A stretch of 64,000 bases of DNA from Ipomoea triloba (GCF_003576645.1 NC_044917.1:5870945-5934944); one strand, 5' to 3'. Counted from the stretch's first letter, positions 34,371-46,690 are shown. Made by a program: numbers and translations. The notes: generated from the letters alone by a model not told the origin.

Positions 34371-36480
34371 TTATTAAGAATAATGAATTTAAATATCTAA
34401 TGAAAAGATGGCACGTCAAGAAAGGATAATTATAGGGGTTTTTAGCATATTCGTTATATATTATTATTAACAAAGAGACATCAAAGAGTGCCTTTAAATA
34501 AAGCATACCATAGAAGTCATGTGATAAAATCTTAATGAGATTTGAAGAATTTCCACATAACAAACTGTCTTAATCAAACCTGTTTTTTTTTTTCAGAAAA
34601 AAAAAATTTTAAAAGACTGCGAGGGAATAACCATCAAATTATTGTTTTTAAAAAAATAAAGAATATGGTGGCATAAAATAAATGTGTTAGGCACCATATA
34701 TGTCCATCACCTGCCAATTTTTTTAGTAATTTAAGGCCATATTCACCTACTTACACAATCAACGGCGTAAGGCATGAAATCTCTATAGGCAGCACATCTT
34801 TTAATCTCAATTTAAATTTCACGTTTATATCACAAAGAAATATCATTGAAGTTTTACAAGAAAATAAAATATATTAAAATAGTGTTACTCATTTCAAATC
34901 TTGTACTAATTTAACATAAATAACACTTTTTGTAAATAAATAAATATTTTACTACATTTTTTTTTTAGTATTATCTCATGAGTTTTAAGATAACTGCATT
35001 CTTATAGTTTGAACGCGTGACCTTTGACATGGTGTTGGTTCTTATACCAAATTGAAGTATGTGTTCCATCCCAACTAAAAGTCTAAACTAATAATTGGAT
35101 TGCACATTTATGTTTATATATTATATGTTCAACACATAAATCACTACATTACAGTTGACTACTGTATGTACATAAATTCAATATTGTAGGTTCATAAAAC
35201 CACTACTATTGCAAGTTCATCACAAAATATTAAACGATATATTGAAAAAATATATTAATATAGTTGTCATTTAAAAATCTCAACAAGATATTTTTAAAGA
35301 GATTTTAATATATTTATTTTATTTATATAAAAGAAAATAAAGAATGATATATTTAAGTGATAATTGATCAATTGGTACCATTTTACTAATTTATAGTATT
35401 ATTTTGATGCACCTTAATTTTTTGATGTACATATAATATTATTTTTAAGTACATATGTGATATGTCCATGATATAATTTGCCAAATAGCTCATGCCTCAT
35501 TTTTATGTACTTAATTTTTTTATGTGCATAGTGTCATATTGAGAAAAAAAAATACTTAGTATGTAACATTACTTTTATCGATCACAACCACTCAAAAAGG
35601 GACCATAAATTAATGAATTCTTCAATTTCTTTTACCATGTGGCCCTAATAACAATGGACAAGCATGTAGTATTCTTGGTATGAGTCAATCAGCTATGGAC
35701 AAACGCATGTAGTATCACAATGCAAAATAGAGTTTATTCCATACACATTCTTAGGTAATGACTGCAAATTTGCAAGTTTTTCCCCTTAGTCAAACACATG
35801 CAGCAGCTTTGCTAGCTGGAGAATGGAAGTCAAAGGATTCCAAGGTGGATACGAGGCTGTTAATTGTGATAGGAGAGGTAATGGAAGGAAGGACCGGAGG
35901 CTCTCTTCCACGTGTCCGGAGACCGGCACCGGCATTTGACCCTAGCCGACAACCCACTTGGCACGTTCAATTCTTTGTACGTACAATTTTTGCAACCATT
36001 GTATTTCATCTCTTCATCATACATTCATACTTGTCACCACTGTTTGTGTCTATCTGTGTGTATAAAGTATATCACATATAAAAGATGCTTGCAAAGATTA
36101 TTTAATTTTTGAAGGTTAATTAGATATAATATACAAGTGTTAAAACTTATATATAGATATAGAATTAACTTCCAAGCTAATATTTACTATTTATTTAGTT
36201 AATTAATTAAATTTTGACTTAAATTCGATCTACATCTATATCTATTCAAAAAAATTAAATTAAATAGTCCTGAAAGTGGTAACTAAGTGGATGAAGCATG
36301 CTTTTCGTATTTAGATTGTCACAATCAAGTTTAATTTTTGCTAACACTATATATCTCGATTAAGCTCGCCACACAAGTACAACTAGTCTAAAAAATTATA
36401 ACTTAATTTGTTAATAATATACTTTAAAATATTATTAAAATTAGATTGTATTAATCATATACAAGAGTGATGCGCTTAAT
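34371..36480. other. AT-rich intergenic region without a supportable gene
   Basis: One less AT-rich patch at 35758-35975 is open on the plus strand (107 codons to 36081, ATG-started) and contains CCACGTGTCC, a G-box-like motif, at about 35909. The peptide is unrecognised and I do not call it a gene. Confidence 0.45.
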
Positions 36481-36489
36481 TCAGACTTG

Positions 36490-36990
36490 ACCTAATGATG
36501 TTACGCCCCTTTTACTTGAGAAGTGAGTAGGGTAATTCGGATAAATTTTGAGTAGTTGGAGAAGCTAAAAAATCTCTTTCTCAGTATTAAATGTGCCTTA
36601 TATAGGCGAAGGAAGGAACACATGCCGCGGACCCGACATGTCCTCCATGTGGAAGGCGCAAGTTAGCCGGTTAGGCAGGTGGTGCCAAGTGCTATATGAT
36701 GTAGGGGATATGATGAACATGACGTGATTGAGACAAGATTTCATGGGCCGGCTAGATACCGGAGAGACGGGTGATGGGTCGAGAAGTCCTCCCGGTCTCA
36801 AGGTGAGTGCCTTGCTCATGATTCGGGCTACCGAGAAGGGACATGGAGTATTCAGTTCTAACCAGTTAAGAGTTGCCATTGGTTGGTTACTGATATGCTC
36901 ACTGGTTTGCCGGGTCAAGTGTATATGTATTATCAAAGAGGAGGCAATTGTCATCCCCAAATTCCATTATTATTGCAACATTATCTTACA
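36490..36990. mobile_element. Possible solo-LTR or LTR-retrotransposon fragment
   Basis: A distinctly more GC-balanced block begins TGTTACGCCCC and contains a TATA-like CTTATATAGGCGAAGG at about 36598-36613. It is open on the minus strand for 120 codons without recognisable protein. Such features suit the U3/R part of an LTR. No matching second copy, primer-binding site or target duplication was found, so this is tentative. Confidence 0.3.
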
Positions 36991-37105
36991 TATGTATGGT
37001 GAGAAATGAATCGTTGACTAATTTTGTACATACATTATAGTTTAATTTTATCCAATAATATGTACAGTACTATACAAACTAGTATTGTAACAATAGAGAG
37101 GGTAA

Positions 37106-37140
37106 CGAAACATATCACATATGATATGTGATATGTTTCG
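37106..37140. repeat. 35-bp perfect palindrome
   Basis: Two 17-bp arms (CGAAACATATCACATAT and its exact complement) flank a single central G. Surrounding blocks such as GTACAGTACTATACAAACTAG and GTACTGTTAACTAGTAC hint at a larger, decayed inverted-repeat element. Confidence 0.9.
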
Positions 37141-37149
37141 ACATATGTA

Positions 37150-39900
37150 TGGTTAGTTGGTCACTAATACGTACTGTTAACTAGTACCGTGACATACGAA
37201 CCATTAATTGATTCTATACATATAGCTTATTAATTGTAATTATCGTCACATGTCTATAGTACATATACAAGGAAAAAGATGTGTGACGATTTGGGCAGTT
37301 GTACCGTTAACTTAGGCGGAAGCAAAAGAGCAAATTGCTGTTGTTGACTTTGGAAGGGAGGGAGTACAAAGTGCCAAAAATATATATAGAAGCTATATAT
37401 ATGCTATGCATGCTAGCATGCATTTTGCGTACAGTATTTTCCATGCTTTTGGCGCATTCATTGCATTATTGCCTTCAAATGCGGAAAAAAAGTGTACATG
37501 CATGATGATCAAAGGTGCAGTAAAGCATGTATTATGCCAACAATTTCTCTACTTTATTGTTTTTTTTTTTAATCCAAAAGGTTGAATCCTAAACTCCAAG
37601 AGTCTCCCTGCCCCGGCGCGGCAGAGCATCTGGAAATTGGAATGATGTAAATCATGGTAACTCAACTGAACAGTGAACATAGAGACTAGACCTTTGCTTA
37701 TTACGCACAAGGACTCTCTCACTTTGAAAATACAAATTGTGGCTAAGGAGAACCCAAAAATGGTAAATTTTTCCTTTGATTGGAAATGGGTAATTTTTAA
37801 ATAGATATTAACTAAAAAAAAAATAGACAACATTAATTTTTTTAATGCATTTGGGTCAAAATTTCGAAGAAACACATTACATAAATTAAATTTGTTTAAT
37901 TAGCTCTTTGACATGATTGAGGGGAAAAAGGTTTAGACCTTCCACTCTTATATTAGTTATTAAGTGTTGGATATAACGAATTTTGAGAAGTTATATTCAC
38001 ATCTCGTTTACTTTAAGTATATACAAATTAGATAAGAGCGTATTTAAGAAATTAAAGTGAATTTGGCAGATTCATTGTTCACCCTAAGTACTATATAAGT
38101 ATTACATTAACTAATATAATTAATGCGGCATAGTGGATCACCCGTGCATTAACTGCAGCTATACATTAAATTTGCAATTTTATTGGCTAAGGCATGTCTG
38201 GAGGCCTAACTAATGATCAATATTCCATTGGAGAGACAAACAATTACTCTTGCATGCCCACAATACTCTTGACCAGTGAGCTACTTAGCTAGGAATGTAC
38301 TTACGTACTAAAACAGCCGGGCCAAAGTGCCAAACCAATATTATTGCTAAAAAATTGAAATATTTTAAATGGTGGGTTTAATTTATTCTTATCAGCACTC
38401 TTTTAGTCTAATTTATAGCATAAAATCTTTAATTTTTAACACAATTTATCTCTCTTATATGGTTTGTGAACTATTACATAATAGTGATGTTTACTTAATA
38501 CATATCATTAGATCAGATAATAGTTGTGACCATATCATCTAATTATCTAAAATAAGTCAAACATTTCAGGTTGCCTGGCTATACAACTATACAAGCGTTT
38601 CTGCCTTCAATGCGTGTCGCATGTGCAATATATATGTGTGTGTATGCGTTATAGTAAAGTTTGACCAAGTACAATGTAAATAAATTTTTAAAATAAAACA
38701 AGGTGTCATAATGTCATAGTTGTAGTGAAAGATTTTTACCTCTATAGCAGAGTCCAAGTTAGGCATAGAGAATTTGCTTCGCGTGGATGATGTTTTTCTT
38801 TTTCTCCTTTTTGGGATAATTGCATTTTTTTTTTCTTTAGATATGGATGGATGGAATTTATTTAGAACTTTGATAGATATTAATTATTTGTCATATTTTC
38901 TTTTTGATTAACAATTTTGTTATAATATTGTAATTAGTTTATTTTATATAGTGAAAATATCTATCTCAAATAAGACATCTAAAATATATAATGCTAAAAT
39001 GTACTCCGTAATAATTTTCTATATGTAAAGAAGTATTACGGAGTAGATACATTTTTTTATCAATATTTTTCAATAAACAAGTAATGCTTTTTAGAAAATA
39101 TAATAATTATTGGCACATAGAAAAACATTATATTTTCGTTAAAAAAAATATTATAATTGTAAAATTTATCTCATATAAGACATCCTAGTTTCTCACACAA
39201 TTTTTTGTTTACTAAAATATTTGTACTATTGTAGGTTTATAGATTTGAGTTTTAATTTGTATATTTATTTATATTTTATTAATTTTTTGAATTAATTTAT
39301 TAAAACCCTCCTAAATATATTGTTTTCTTTATTGCTATATTAAGAAAAATTTTTTTAAAAAAAAACTCTTGCTTTACAAAGTTGTTTTTGTTGTTGTTGT
39401 TATTTTACATAAAAAAAATCAAAATTATTAATTATGTTAAGCAAAAATTTTAATATTGGAAACAAATAGTTAAATATTTCTAAAGTTTTTACAGCTAAAA
39501 ATTTATTTCTTTTCTATTTTGCTATTATTAATATAAATATTTTAATTATTGTTTATATTAAATAATAATATTAATATTAATAGTTTTTTGTAGAAGTACA
39601 ATATTTTATTTTAAAAATTTTGGAAAGATAATATTTAGAAGATTTTTTTCAAAGTAATGTTAATAGTGTAATACAATAATTGAAACTTTGTACTAAGTTT
39701 TTAAGTAATGAGAGCTGAATTCTTATTAATGATATTTTAATTTAAAATTTTGAAATCACCTATTTCTATGGCTACCCATTTGCCACGCAATAATGCCCTA
39801 AAGTCTTCCCAGTAATAATAACAGTAAAGTCAAAAGAATTTAATTTTAAAATTGAGCTTTAATTTAAAGTGTATGATATTAGGAGAAAATTTTTCTATAA
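37150..39900. other. Very AT-rich intergenic region, no supportable gene
   Basis: Long A- and T-rich stretches contain no coding frame. A small inverted pair TACTCCGTAATA / TATTACGGAGTA lies at 39002-39045. A short GC-rich patch CCCCGGCGCGGCAG is at about 37611-37624. Confidence 0.5.
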
Positions 39901-39909
39901 AAATTAATT

Positions 39910-40025
39910 ATAACGCTCCGAGAGGCACAGGAGCTGGCCCAGGGGGAATCGTCACTTGTGGGAATTGGAATTCCTCCCCACAAAGAGAGCTCACTTGCCA
40001 CTTGAGCTACCCCGTTGGGTTAACT
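39910..40025 (-). repeat. tRNA-like SINE remnant (third type)
   Basis: On the minus strand the sequence begins GTTAACCCAACGGGGTAGCTC. It has an A-box-like TAGCTCAAGTGGC and, about 35 bases on, a degraded B box in GGAATTCCAATTCCC, ending near CTGTGCCTCTCGGAGCGTTA. The block is more GC-rich than its surroundings. Confidence 0.45.
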
Positions 40026-40261
40026 TGCAGTATGACTATTAGATCTCTTTGCTCACAAAAGACAAAATATTTTCTCCAAGGCAAATTATATCGTGAACTT
40101 GCTTTAAAACAACTTTATTTTATATTATTAAAGTATAAACTAATACATCATATTTAATAACATTATTATGTATTATGCTTTTAATATTTGTTTTATACGC
40201 TCATAAACATAAATTTTAATGTCCATAAGCACTCAATTAAAAACACATCATTTGCCAAGTA

Positions 40262-40400
40262 TCTTGTGCTCAAATGGCATGTAGTGACTTTTCTATATGG
40301 GAGGTCATGAGATCGAGCCTCAGTGGAGGCGGTATTGACTCTTTGTGCTTCAACAGTACTACAATGTAATAGAGTTAGTAGTTCAAAAAATAATAATTTT
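40262..40400 (+). repeat. SINE-like family B copy, near full length
   Basis: ATCTTGTGCTCAAATGGCATG, then GGGAGGTCATGAGATCGAGC, CTCAGTGGAGGCGGTATTGAC, and a 3' end CAACAGTACTACAATGTAAT followed by an A-rich tail. It keeps all four family-B blocks. Confidence 0.65.
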
Positions 40401-41274
40401 ATGTACCTATAAATTTATTTTTTTAAAAACATACGGAGTATATATTAATATATGTGACATTTAAAAGATCTCAATTAGAGATTTTTAATAATGTATTTTT
40501 TATACTCCGCACATTAATTTTAATTGTATAAAAAAATTAAATAAATTTAAGTTGACAAAAGGATGTATAAGGACAAAAAATAAAGATATGTTTGGGTGCA
40601 TGTAACAACGTACACCTTCGTCCATAATATAACTATGGTGGAGCCCCACAATCTACTTCATTCACACACACATAAAAGATCAACCACAGTATTCAAATGT
40701 ATGATTTGATGAAATTCAGATTGTGATTCTAACCGGCAATGATAAACCTTCTTTAAGTTACTCATAGCTAATAAACTCCAACAAAAAAAGCCAATAAACA
40801 ATTCTCATAAAAATTTAAACTTAAAACCTCTTACCAACTTAGCTATAGTTATCCCATTGGACATGACTATTAGTTCTCTAAGGACCATGATACCATAAAT
40901 TATACTCCGTATATAACAGTAACAACAATGATGATGAATGAATAGCCACAATTTGCAGGATATACAAATAATGCCTCCATCTGCAGAACATGTTTCGGAG
41001 AACAGGAAAACCGTACACAAGTAATCTACTCAAAATCACAAAAGACAATCCTCAAAAACACATTTGTACAATCAAAGAACCAATCTTTCCCAGTCTGCGC
41101 TATTCGGGCAGCTACCTGCCAATCTGCCAGTGCCATGATTGAATTGTAAAGTTGGTTACCATCACTTCAGTGTCTCTCTCAGATGCAGTATTCTCTCCAG
41201 AAACAAACATAAACAAAACATGGAACTTACTGTCAGCCTAAGGGTTGCCAGATCACAAGCATGCGCCCGTTGTC

Positions 41275-41484
41275 CTATCCGTGAATTATCAGAGATGTAT
41301 CTGATTTTCCTACCCCGCTTTCCACGTCAACTGATTGGGAGCTGCTACTGTCCTTTGTAGATTCGATTTCAATGCTAGCTGTTCGGCTTCTGTTTCTTCG
41401 ATCCTGAAATTTTCACAAGAACTTCAACTAAGGCCTCGATCTGCAGCAGTATACATATATATATATATATACATACATACATAT

Positions 41485-41536
<52 letters not shown>

Positions 41537-44442
41537 TACTCTTTAATTAAGTTTTGCAGATGTTTTCTGTTCACATGATTGATTGGTGCATTCTTCAAAT
41601 AATTACTTTTAACAGCTTAAAGTCTCTACCCCAGTTAGGGTAGGTGTTAGCTTTCGGATTTGTGTTCCTTGAGCTTAGAACGAACTGAAATGCAGTAAAG
41701 AAGAACACAGGGCATGTAGTATTAAGAGTAAATACCAGCAGTCCTCCGAATTTGGTGGCACTGCCACTTTTAGTCCTCAACTTTTAAATCAACCACTCCC
41801 AGTTCTCTTACTTTTTGTTTCTAGCCATCTAAAGTCCTTCCATTAGAATTGACCGTCTCAAGCCGTTTTCTCAAGGGCAGTTTTGTCCTTTCAAAAATTA
41901 ATGTCTTAAATAATTTGTTTCCTCATGATAAGTCCATTTTAAGGGAAAAATTTGATAAGTATATTTATATATATTATTTAGTTGGAATTTAATATTAATT
42001 TACGCCATGGATTTCTTCAAAGTATTCGGGTGAGGGCATGGGGTTGTTCAAAGTGAAAAACAAATTATTGAAGACATTAACTGTGAAAGGACAAAATTCT
42101 AACGAAAGGACAGTGGATAGCTAGAAACAAAAAGTAAGAGGACTGGGAGTTGTTGATTTAAAAGTTGAGGACTAAAAGTGACGGTGCCACCAAAGTCAGA
42201 GAACGTTGGTATTTACTCGTAGTATTAACAAGGAAACTGAAAAAGCTTAAATTTGAGTCTATAAATGGACCAATGTAATGCAGGTGCACCTCACGATAAG
42301 GGAACTCATCAGCTTCCAGCATTTGAGCAACTTGACTCATTTTAGGCCGTTTTTCTGAGTCAGGGTCGACACATCTAAGTGCCACCAGCAGTGCATGTTT
42401 CAAAGAACGAGTACTGGGCTTAACTTCGAGGTTAGGATCCACGACTTCCTCAGCTCTCCGGTTACCAACCATCATTTTTAGCCACTCAACAAGATTGACC
42501 TGTGCAATGTACAGACATTCTTTACTAAAGAGAATTGGTGGACAGAGTGGGAGGGCTGAACTTTGTACGAAGTAATATTGTTTTCATGATAATCGTTTAG
42601 AAACGAAGGATTGAGTAACCTCATTAGCAGGACGGCCATAATCCACTGGGTCTCTTCCAGTTACTGCTTCAAGTAGTAAGACACCAAAGCTGTAAATATC
42701 ACTCTTTTCGTTTAGTAGCCCAGAATTTGCATATTCTGGAGCCACATAACTGAAAACATATGGAAATCGTTAGTATTCCCACCAAAAACAGTAGTAATCA
42801 GACAATGACTCCAAAATAGAATAGCCAAGAACAAGTGACGTAGAAAACCACATACCCAAATGTTCCCATTACTCTTGTTGTTATGTGACTTTCTCCAGAT
42901 TCCAAAAGCTTTGCCAGTCCAAAATCAGAAACCTTGGCATTGAACTCACCATCAATCAAGATATTGCTGGATTTTATGTCTCGATGAACAACTTTTGGTT
43001 CTATTGACTCATGTAGATATGCAAGCCTGCAAGAAATATTATGCAGTCCTTTATAGGCTTGTGCTTACAAATAACCGAGCTAATTTTATGGATTGCCATC
43101 CGCTTGTAGATATAACTAATTCCTTGGTAGGATTCAAGGCATTAAACTTAAATTGGAATAGAGTAGATCCAAGCATTAATGTTATTTAGGATAAAATGTA
43201 TGATAACATAAATGAAATTTTTAAAACAAGTTACGCAAGGAATGAAAAGAATTCAAAATCTCATAACCAGTACAGATCATAAGTTTAGAGATGAAGAGAT
43301 TTAGCAATAGATGAGCCAAAGCACAAATTCAAAATGTTGTGAGGGATACTGGAACTCACGCTTTTGCAGTACCAAGAAGGACCTTCATGCGGCCTTCCCA
43401 AGTAAGGGTACTATGTTGTCGCATGGCACCATGAAGCCACTGCTCCAAGTTGCCATTATTAACATATTCATACACCAGCATCCTTCAAGTGGAAAACAGA
43501 GCAACCTTAAGAAAAAGACATGACAATTGAAAATCTTGATTTGAGAATACAAGAGTTAGAGCAAGAAAAACCATTTTTATACTAATATGGAAGAAGTACT
43601 TGCGGAACCCGGCATAAAAACATCGAATGTCTCCATCTCAATCTGAACGGGCGAGTAGAGACTCATTTTCTTGAAGATGATTACCTGTGAACACCTTCAA
43701 TGCAATAACCAAGAAGTCGCACAAGATTCTTGTGTCGAACATGGCCGATAGCTTCCACTTCAACCCTGAATTCTTTCTCTGCTTGGCCACTGTAATTATT
43801 AAGGAGTTTCTTTACTGCTACCTCTGTCCCATTGATCAATTGACCCCTATAAACAATTCCATAGCCACCTTCGCCAATCACATTCTCTGCCGAGAAATGA
43901 TTTGTTGCATGCTCAAGATCTCTAAGCATGAACCAGTGACCCCACCCAAGATGCGAGAACTCAGGCAAGCCAACCAGAGGAGACGGCATTGGAACATATG
44001 AAGACTGTTTATGAGCTGTTCCATAACTACCTTCCTCCCCTGACTGTGAACTACAACCCCTCTCAAGACGGTAACTTGAGCTGCATTGACTGATGTTATC
44101 GGTATCACTTGACTTGCTCCTACCTAAATGAACAGTCAGTTTCTCTGAATGCTTCTCGCTTGATTTATCATTAACAGTTAGAGATAAACTTTCAGGATGC
44201 TCATTAGCATTTGGAGCATCAATTCTGTCAACTGTGATGTCCTTTGAAATATTAGGTATTTTACAATGTGAGTACTTGTCTAATGTTCTTCTAGATTTTC
44301 TGCGAAATGTGGCACACACTGACAACAGACACAGAACCCCAACAATGAACACACCAATGCAGATGCCAATCACGACCCATAGTTTTAGACCAAAAAAGGA
44401 TGTCTTCTTTGATAATTCAGTGTTTAAACTCCCAGACGACAT
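41275..44442 (-). CDS. Membrane-anchored receptor-like Ser/Thr kinase (At2g42960/At3g59110 type)
   Basis: Six minus-strand coding exons, 44442-43685, 43482-43360, 43026-42856, 42749-42620, 42499-42290 and 41403-41275, join in phase to 506 residues. The short N-terminus has no extracellular domain. A membrane segment lies at about 20-44 ([20 protein letters not shown]), followed by a Ser-rich juxtamembrane region. The kinase domain (about 182-460) has GEGGYG at 190-195, catalytic Lys in VAVKK (K211), HRD at 308-310 in [13 protein letters not shown] at 328-330, and YVAPEYA. It is an RD kinase, so likely active. Length and wording ([33 protein letters not shown] tail) match the plant TMD-RLK group of about 490-510 residues. 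The last intron (41404-42289) carries a Mutator-like MITE and an AT microsatellite. The downstream role is not known from sequence. Confidence 0.92.
41449..41535. repeat. (AT)n/(ACAT)n microsatellite
   Basis: A long alternating AT run with ACATACAT interruptions, about 45 bases from the last exon of the kinase gene, in its last intron. Confidence 0.95.
41726..42218. mobile_element. Mutator-like MITE with long terminal inverted repeats
   Basis: The element starts GAGTAAATACC and ends GGTATTTACTC. It is flanked by the 10-bp direct repeat GTAGTATTAA (41716-41725 and 42219-42228; 9 bp if the end G is excluded). The terminal inverted repeats run for more than 120 bp; shared phrases include CTTTTAGTCCTCAACTTTTA, TCCCAGT(T/C)CTCTTACTTTTT, GTTTCTAGC(C/T)ATC and TTTTGTCCTTTCA. 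The centre is AT-rich and non-coding. A 9-10 bp target duplication plus long inverted repeats are the marks of non-autonomous MULEs. It lies within the last intron of the kinase gene. Confidence 0.85.
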
Positions 44443-45400
44443 TGCCAGCAGATGTATAGGAAAGCCCTCTAGGTTCAAAACTCAGATTTACTCCATGACC
44501 CTCCTGGATCCCAGAAAAATGTAATGGAATTATCAGAGGTATGCAAATTATAACCACATCTTGACAGCTTTTTGCTATTCTATATTTGTAACTCCAAACA
44601 CCTGTGATGTAATTCTGCAAAAAGAATATAAAATATAACCATTCATTCATTCAGCATTCAAAACCCAGATACCATAACAAACAAACAAACAAACCAGAGA
44701 GAGAGAGATAGAGAGTCTGCGTTAGTGCAATTAAAGGCATAAACTTTGAAGGCAAATGCAGAAACTAAATTACATTAACATACTATGAATCATTTTCATT
44801 CCAATTAAAGTCCAAAGAATGAAACATCACCGAAGATTCCAAAATATATTAACAAGAACACCACAAACGATAGAACCCAATTTATCTGCAAACCTAAATC
44901 GTTTTATAAACACAGGCAAGACTTAGAAACAAAGTTAAACAAATAAGAGGCAGATAAAGATAGAGACTTGGATTCAATATAGAGCAATTGAGCAAAGGAG
45001 AAAGGGAGAAATTACCAGTATAGTGATCTGGAACACAAAGGGAAACCTAGCCCACCTGTTCGTCTTCCTCGAGAACCCAAAGGACCAAAAAAGGGGCCTC
45101 TTTTTGCAGCAACTCAGAGTAGATAAGCACGGATAGGTATGGCAATGCAGAGGTGGAACAGAGAATCCACAAAAGCAAGCCAAAGAGAAAGCTAAAAGTT
45201 TCGCAGAGAAGTAGTTTAGAAGTAGAACTGTGGAGTGGGCAAAATGTGGACCACAGACAACCCAGGCAAAAAAAACAACACAATTGCTTAAACCAGGCCA
45301 GACAAAAATCTAATCTTTGCAAAAGCAAAATGTAGAGAGAGAAAGATGCATTTAGCACATTGCGTATAATATAGAAGAAGCAACGAAGGGTCAAAAAAGA
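44443..45400 (-). promoter_or_regulatory. 5' leader of the kinase gene with a probable UTR intron
   Basis: A good acceptor (TTTTTGCAG|AATTAC) at 44615-44617 and a donor (TACTG|GTAATT) at 45014-45015 define a likely intron (44615-45015) inside the 5' leader. The leader would then be 44614-44443 plus an upstream exon ending at 45016. The upstream exon begins before about 45400. Short open frames here (for example 44417-44650) would be uORFs if transcribed. No TATA box is obvious. Confidence 0.45.
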
Positions 45401-45735
45401 TGTGCGTGTACGTGAAATGATTCAGTGTGAAACTGTGAAGAATAGGCTCAGAAAAGCTTGATTGTCAATGGAGGAAACCTTATACAGGAGACAGGAACAG
45501 ACTTCGAACAGGCAATTGTGTCTCGGTGAGAAAATATTTATGGACCCAAAAGAAATAAATGAAAATTCATAAAAGAAATAAATGAGAACTGTGGAAAAGT
45601 AGTAAATGTGTTAATTGGAGAGTCAACTAAAGAGATAAAAATGAGGCTTTCCTAATAAGTAGCCGTGAAATTAAAACGATTGGAGATGTGAAATTTAAAA
45701 AGAGATTAAACCGTTTTAACTTATTTATGGTGAAA

Positions 45736-46399
45736 TGCTGCCTCTCTTTTCTCTCTAAAGCCAAACGTTTGCTGCTTAACTTCGGCTTCCACCGCCGGCC
45801 TCCGCCCGGAGCTCTAATGGAGCTTTGAGCCGGCGGTTTTGGTCACCTTCTATGTTAGCTCTCGCTCTTCTTTCGTCCCGACCACCGTCGCAGCTCCATC
45901 CGCCTCCGATCACCGCCACAATCTTCTTCTTCCGTTTTCTCTCCCTTTGAATAAAATAATAGTAGGTAGGTATTGGGGTTTGTGTTGGTAGTCTTGAACT
46001 CCCAACCCTACTTTGACTTTACCCACTTTTTATTTTCTCTATTATTGTGTTTTCCTCTCGTTAGTTTCACGAGCATTTTTCCTCTCGTTACTTTCACGAG
46101 CTTTTCATTTTTATTAGCATAAATCGTTTAGTTTGGTTTCGACAAGTGTTGATCTTATCCTGGGCGAGCAAAAAAGAATGATGACGAAGACCCAAATCTT
46201 TGATGAAGCTTTAAATTCCCTGAAGGAACATAGCTTCATAGTTATGAAACAGTCTGTGATTCAAGTTTTCTATAGCATAGTTAGAAAAGTTGTTTCTATG
46301 TCTGACTGTAAGGAATGGTTTACCATTTCATTGATCATTGATGTAAACGTTTTATGTTATGAATTAATGGAATAGCTACGTTTTACCTTAAAAAAAAAA
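45736..46399 (+). mobile_element. Poly(A)-tailed non-LTR retro-insertion with 16-18 bp target duplication
   Basis: The direct repeat AACTTATTTATGGTGAAA occurs at 45718-45735 and 46398-46415. Between them lies a 0.66-kb body that begins with a C/G-rich leader (CCGCCGGCCTCCGCCCGGAG) and ends in ATGGAATAGCTACGTTTTACC plus a poly(A) tail. Long target duplication and 3' poly(A) mean target-primed reverse transcription by LINE machinery. The body is either an internally deleted plant L1-type element (GC-rich 5' UTR) or a reverse-transcribed host RNA. A tandem 27-bp duplication (CCTCTCGTTA-TTTCACGAGC) lies at 46052-46105. An 80-codon frame at 46133-46375 has no recognisable homologue. Confidence 0.8.
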
Positions 46400-46559
46400 C
46401 TTATTTATGGTGAAAAACTTTTACAGCATAAAGCTTCCTTTAATTAAAACTCATGATAAAATATAATCTCAGAAACGTATGAAATTTGGCTTAGTCATTT
46501 TAACTTATTTAATCATTATTTCAAATGCACTTTTAATCTTATTACAAAATTATCTCTCA

Positions 46560-46690
46560 ATAATCTTGTGATCGAGCAGTATAACTAAAATTCTCCCAAA
46601 TAAAATGTCATAAGTTTGAATTTCAGTGTGTTGACTATTTGTGACAATCTCATACACCCATAAAATATAGATGAGATGTGAATTGAATAT
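46560..46690 (+). repeat. Diverged SINE-like family B copy
   Basis: AATCTTGTGATCGAGCAGTAT and AAATGTCATAAGTTTGAATTTCAGTGTGTTGACT match the copy at 15640 closely in order and wording. Confidence 0.45.

Noticed and set aside
35758..36112. Plus-strand frames of 107 and 66 codons near 35.8-36.1 kb
   Set aside because: No recognised domain, no splice partners, second half turns into AT-rich non-coding wording.
43995..45394. Additional extracellular domain exons for the kinase upstream of 44442
   Set aside because: The MSSGSLN start matches the family's short N-terminus, and no LRR, lectin or Pro-rich extensin-like coding sequence is seen upstream.
46133..46375. 80-codon plus-strand ORF
   Set aside because: It lies inside a reverse-transcribed insertion just before its poly(A) tail and has no recognisable homologue; kept as part of the element, not as a gene.
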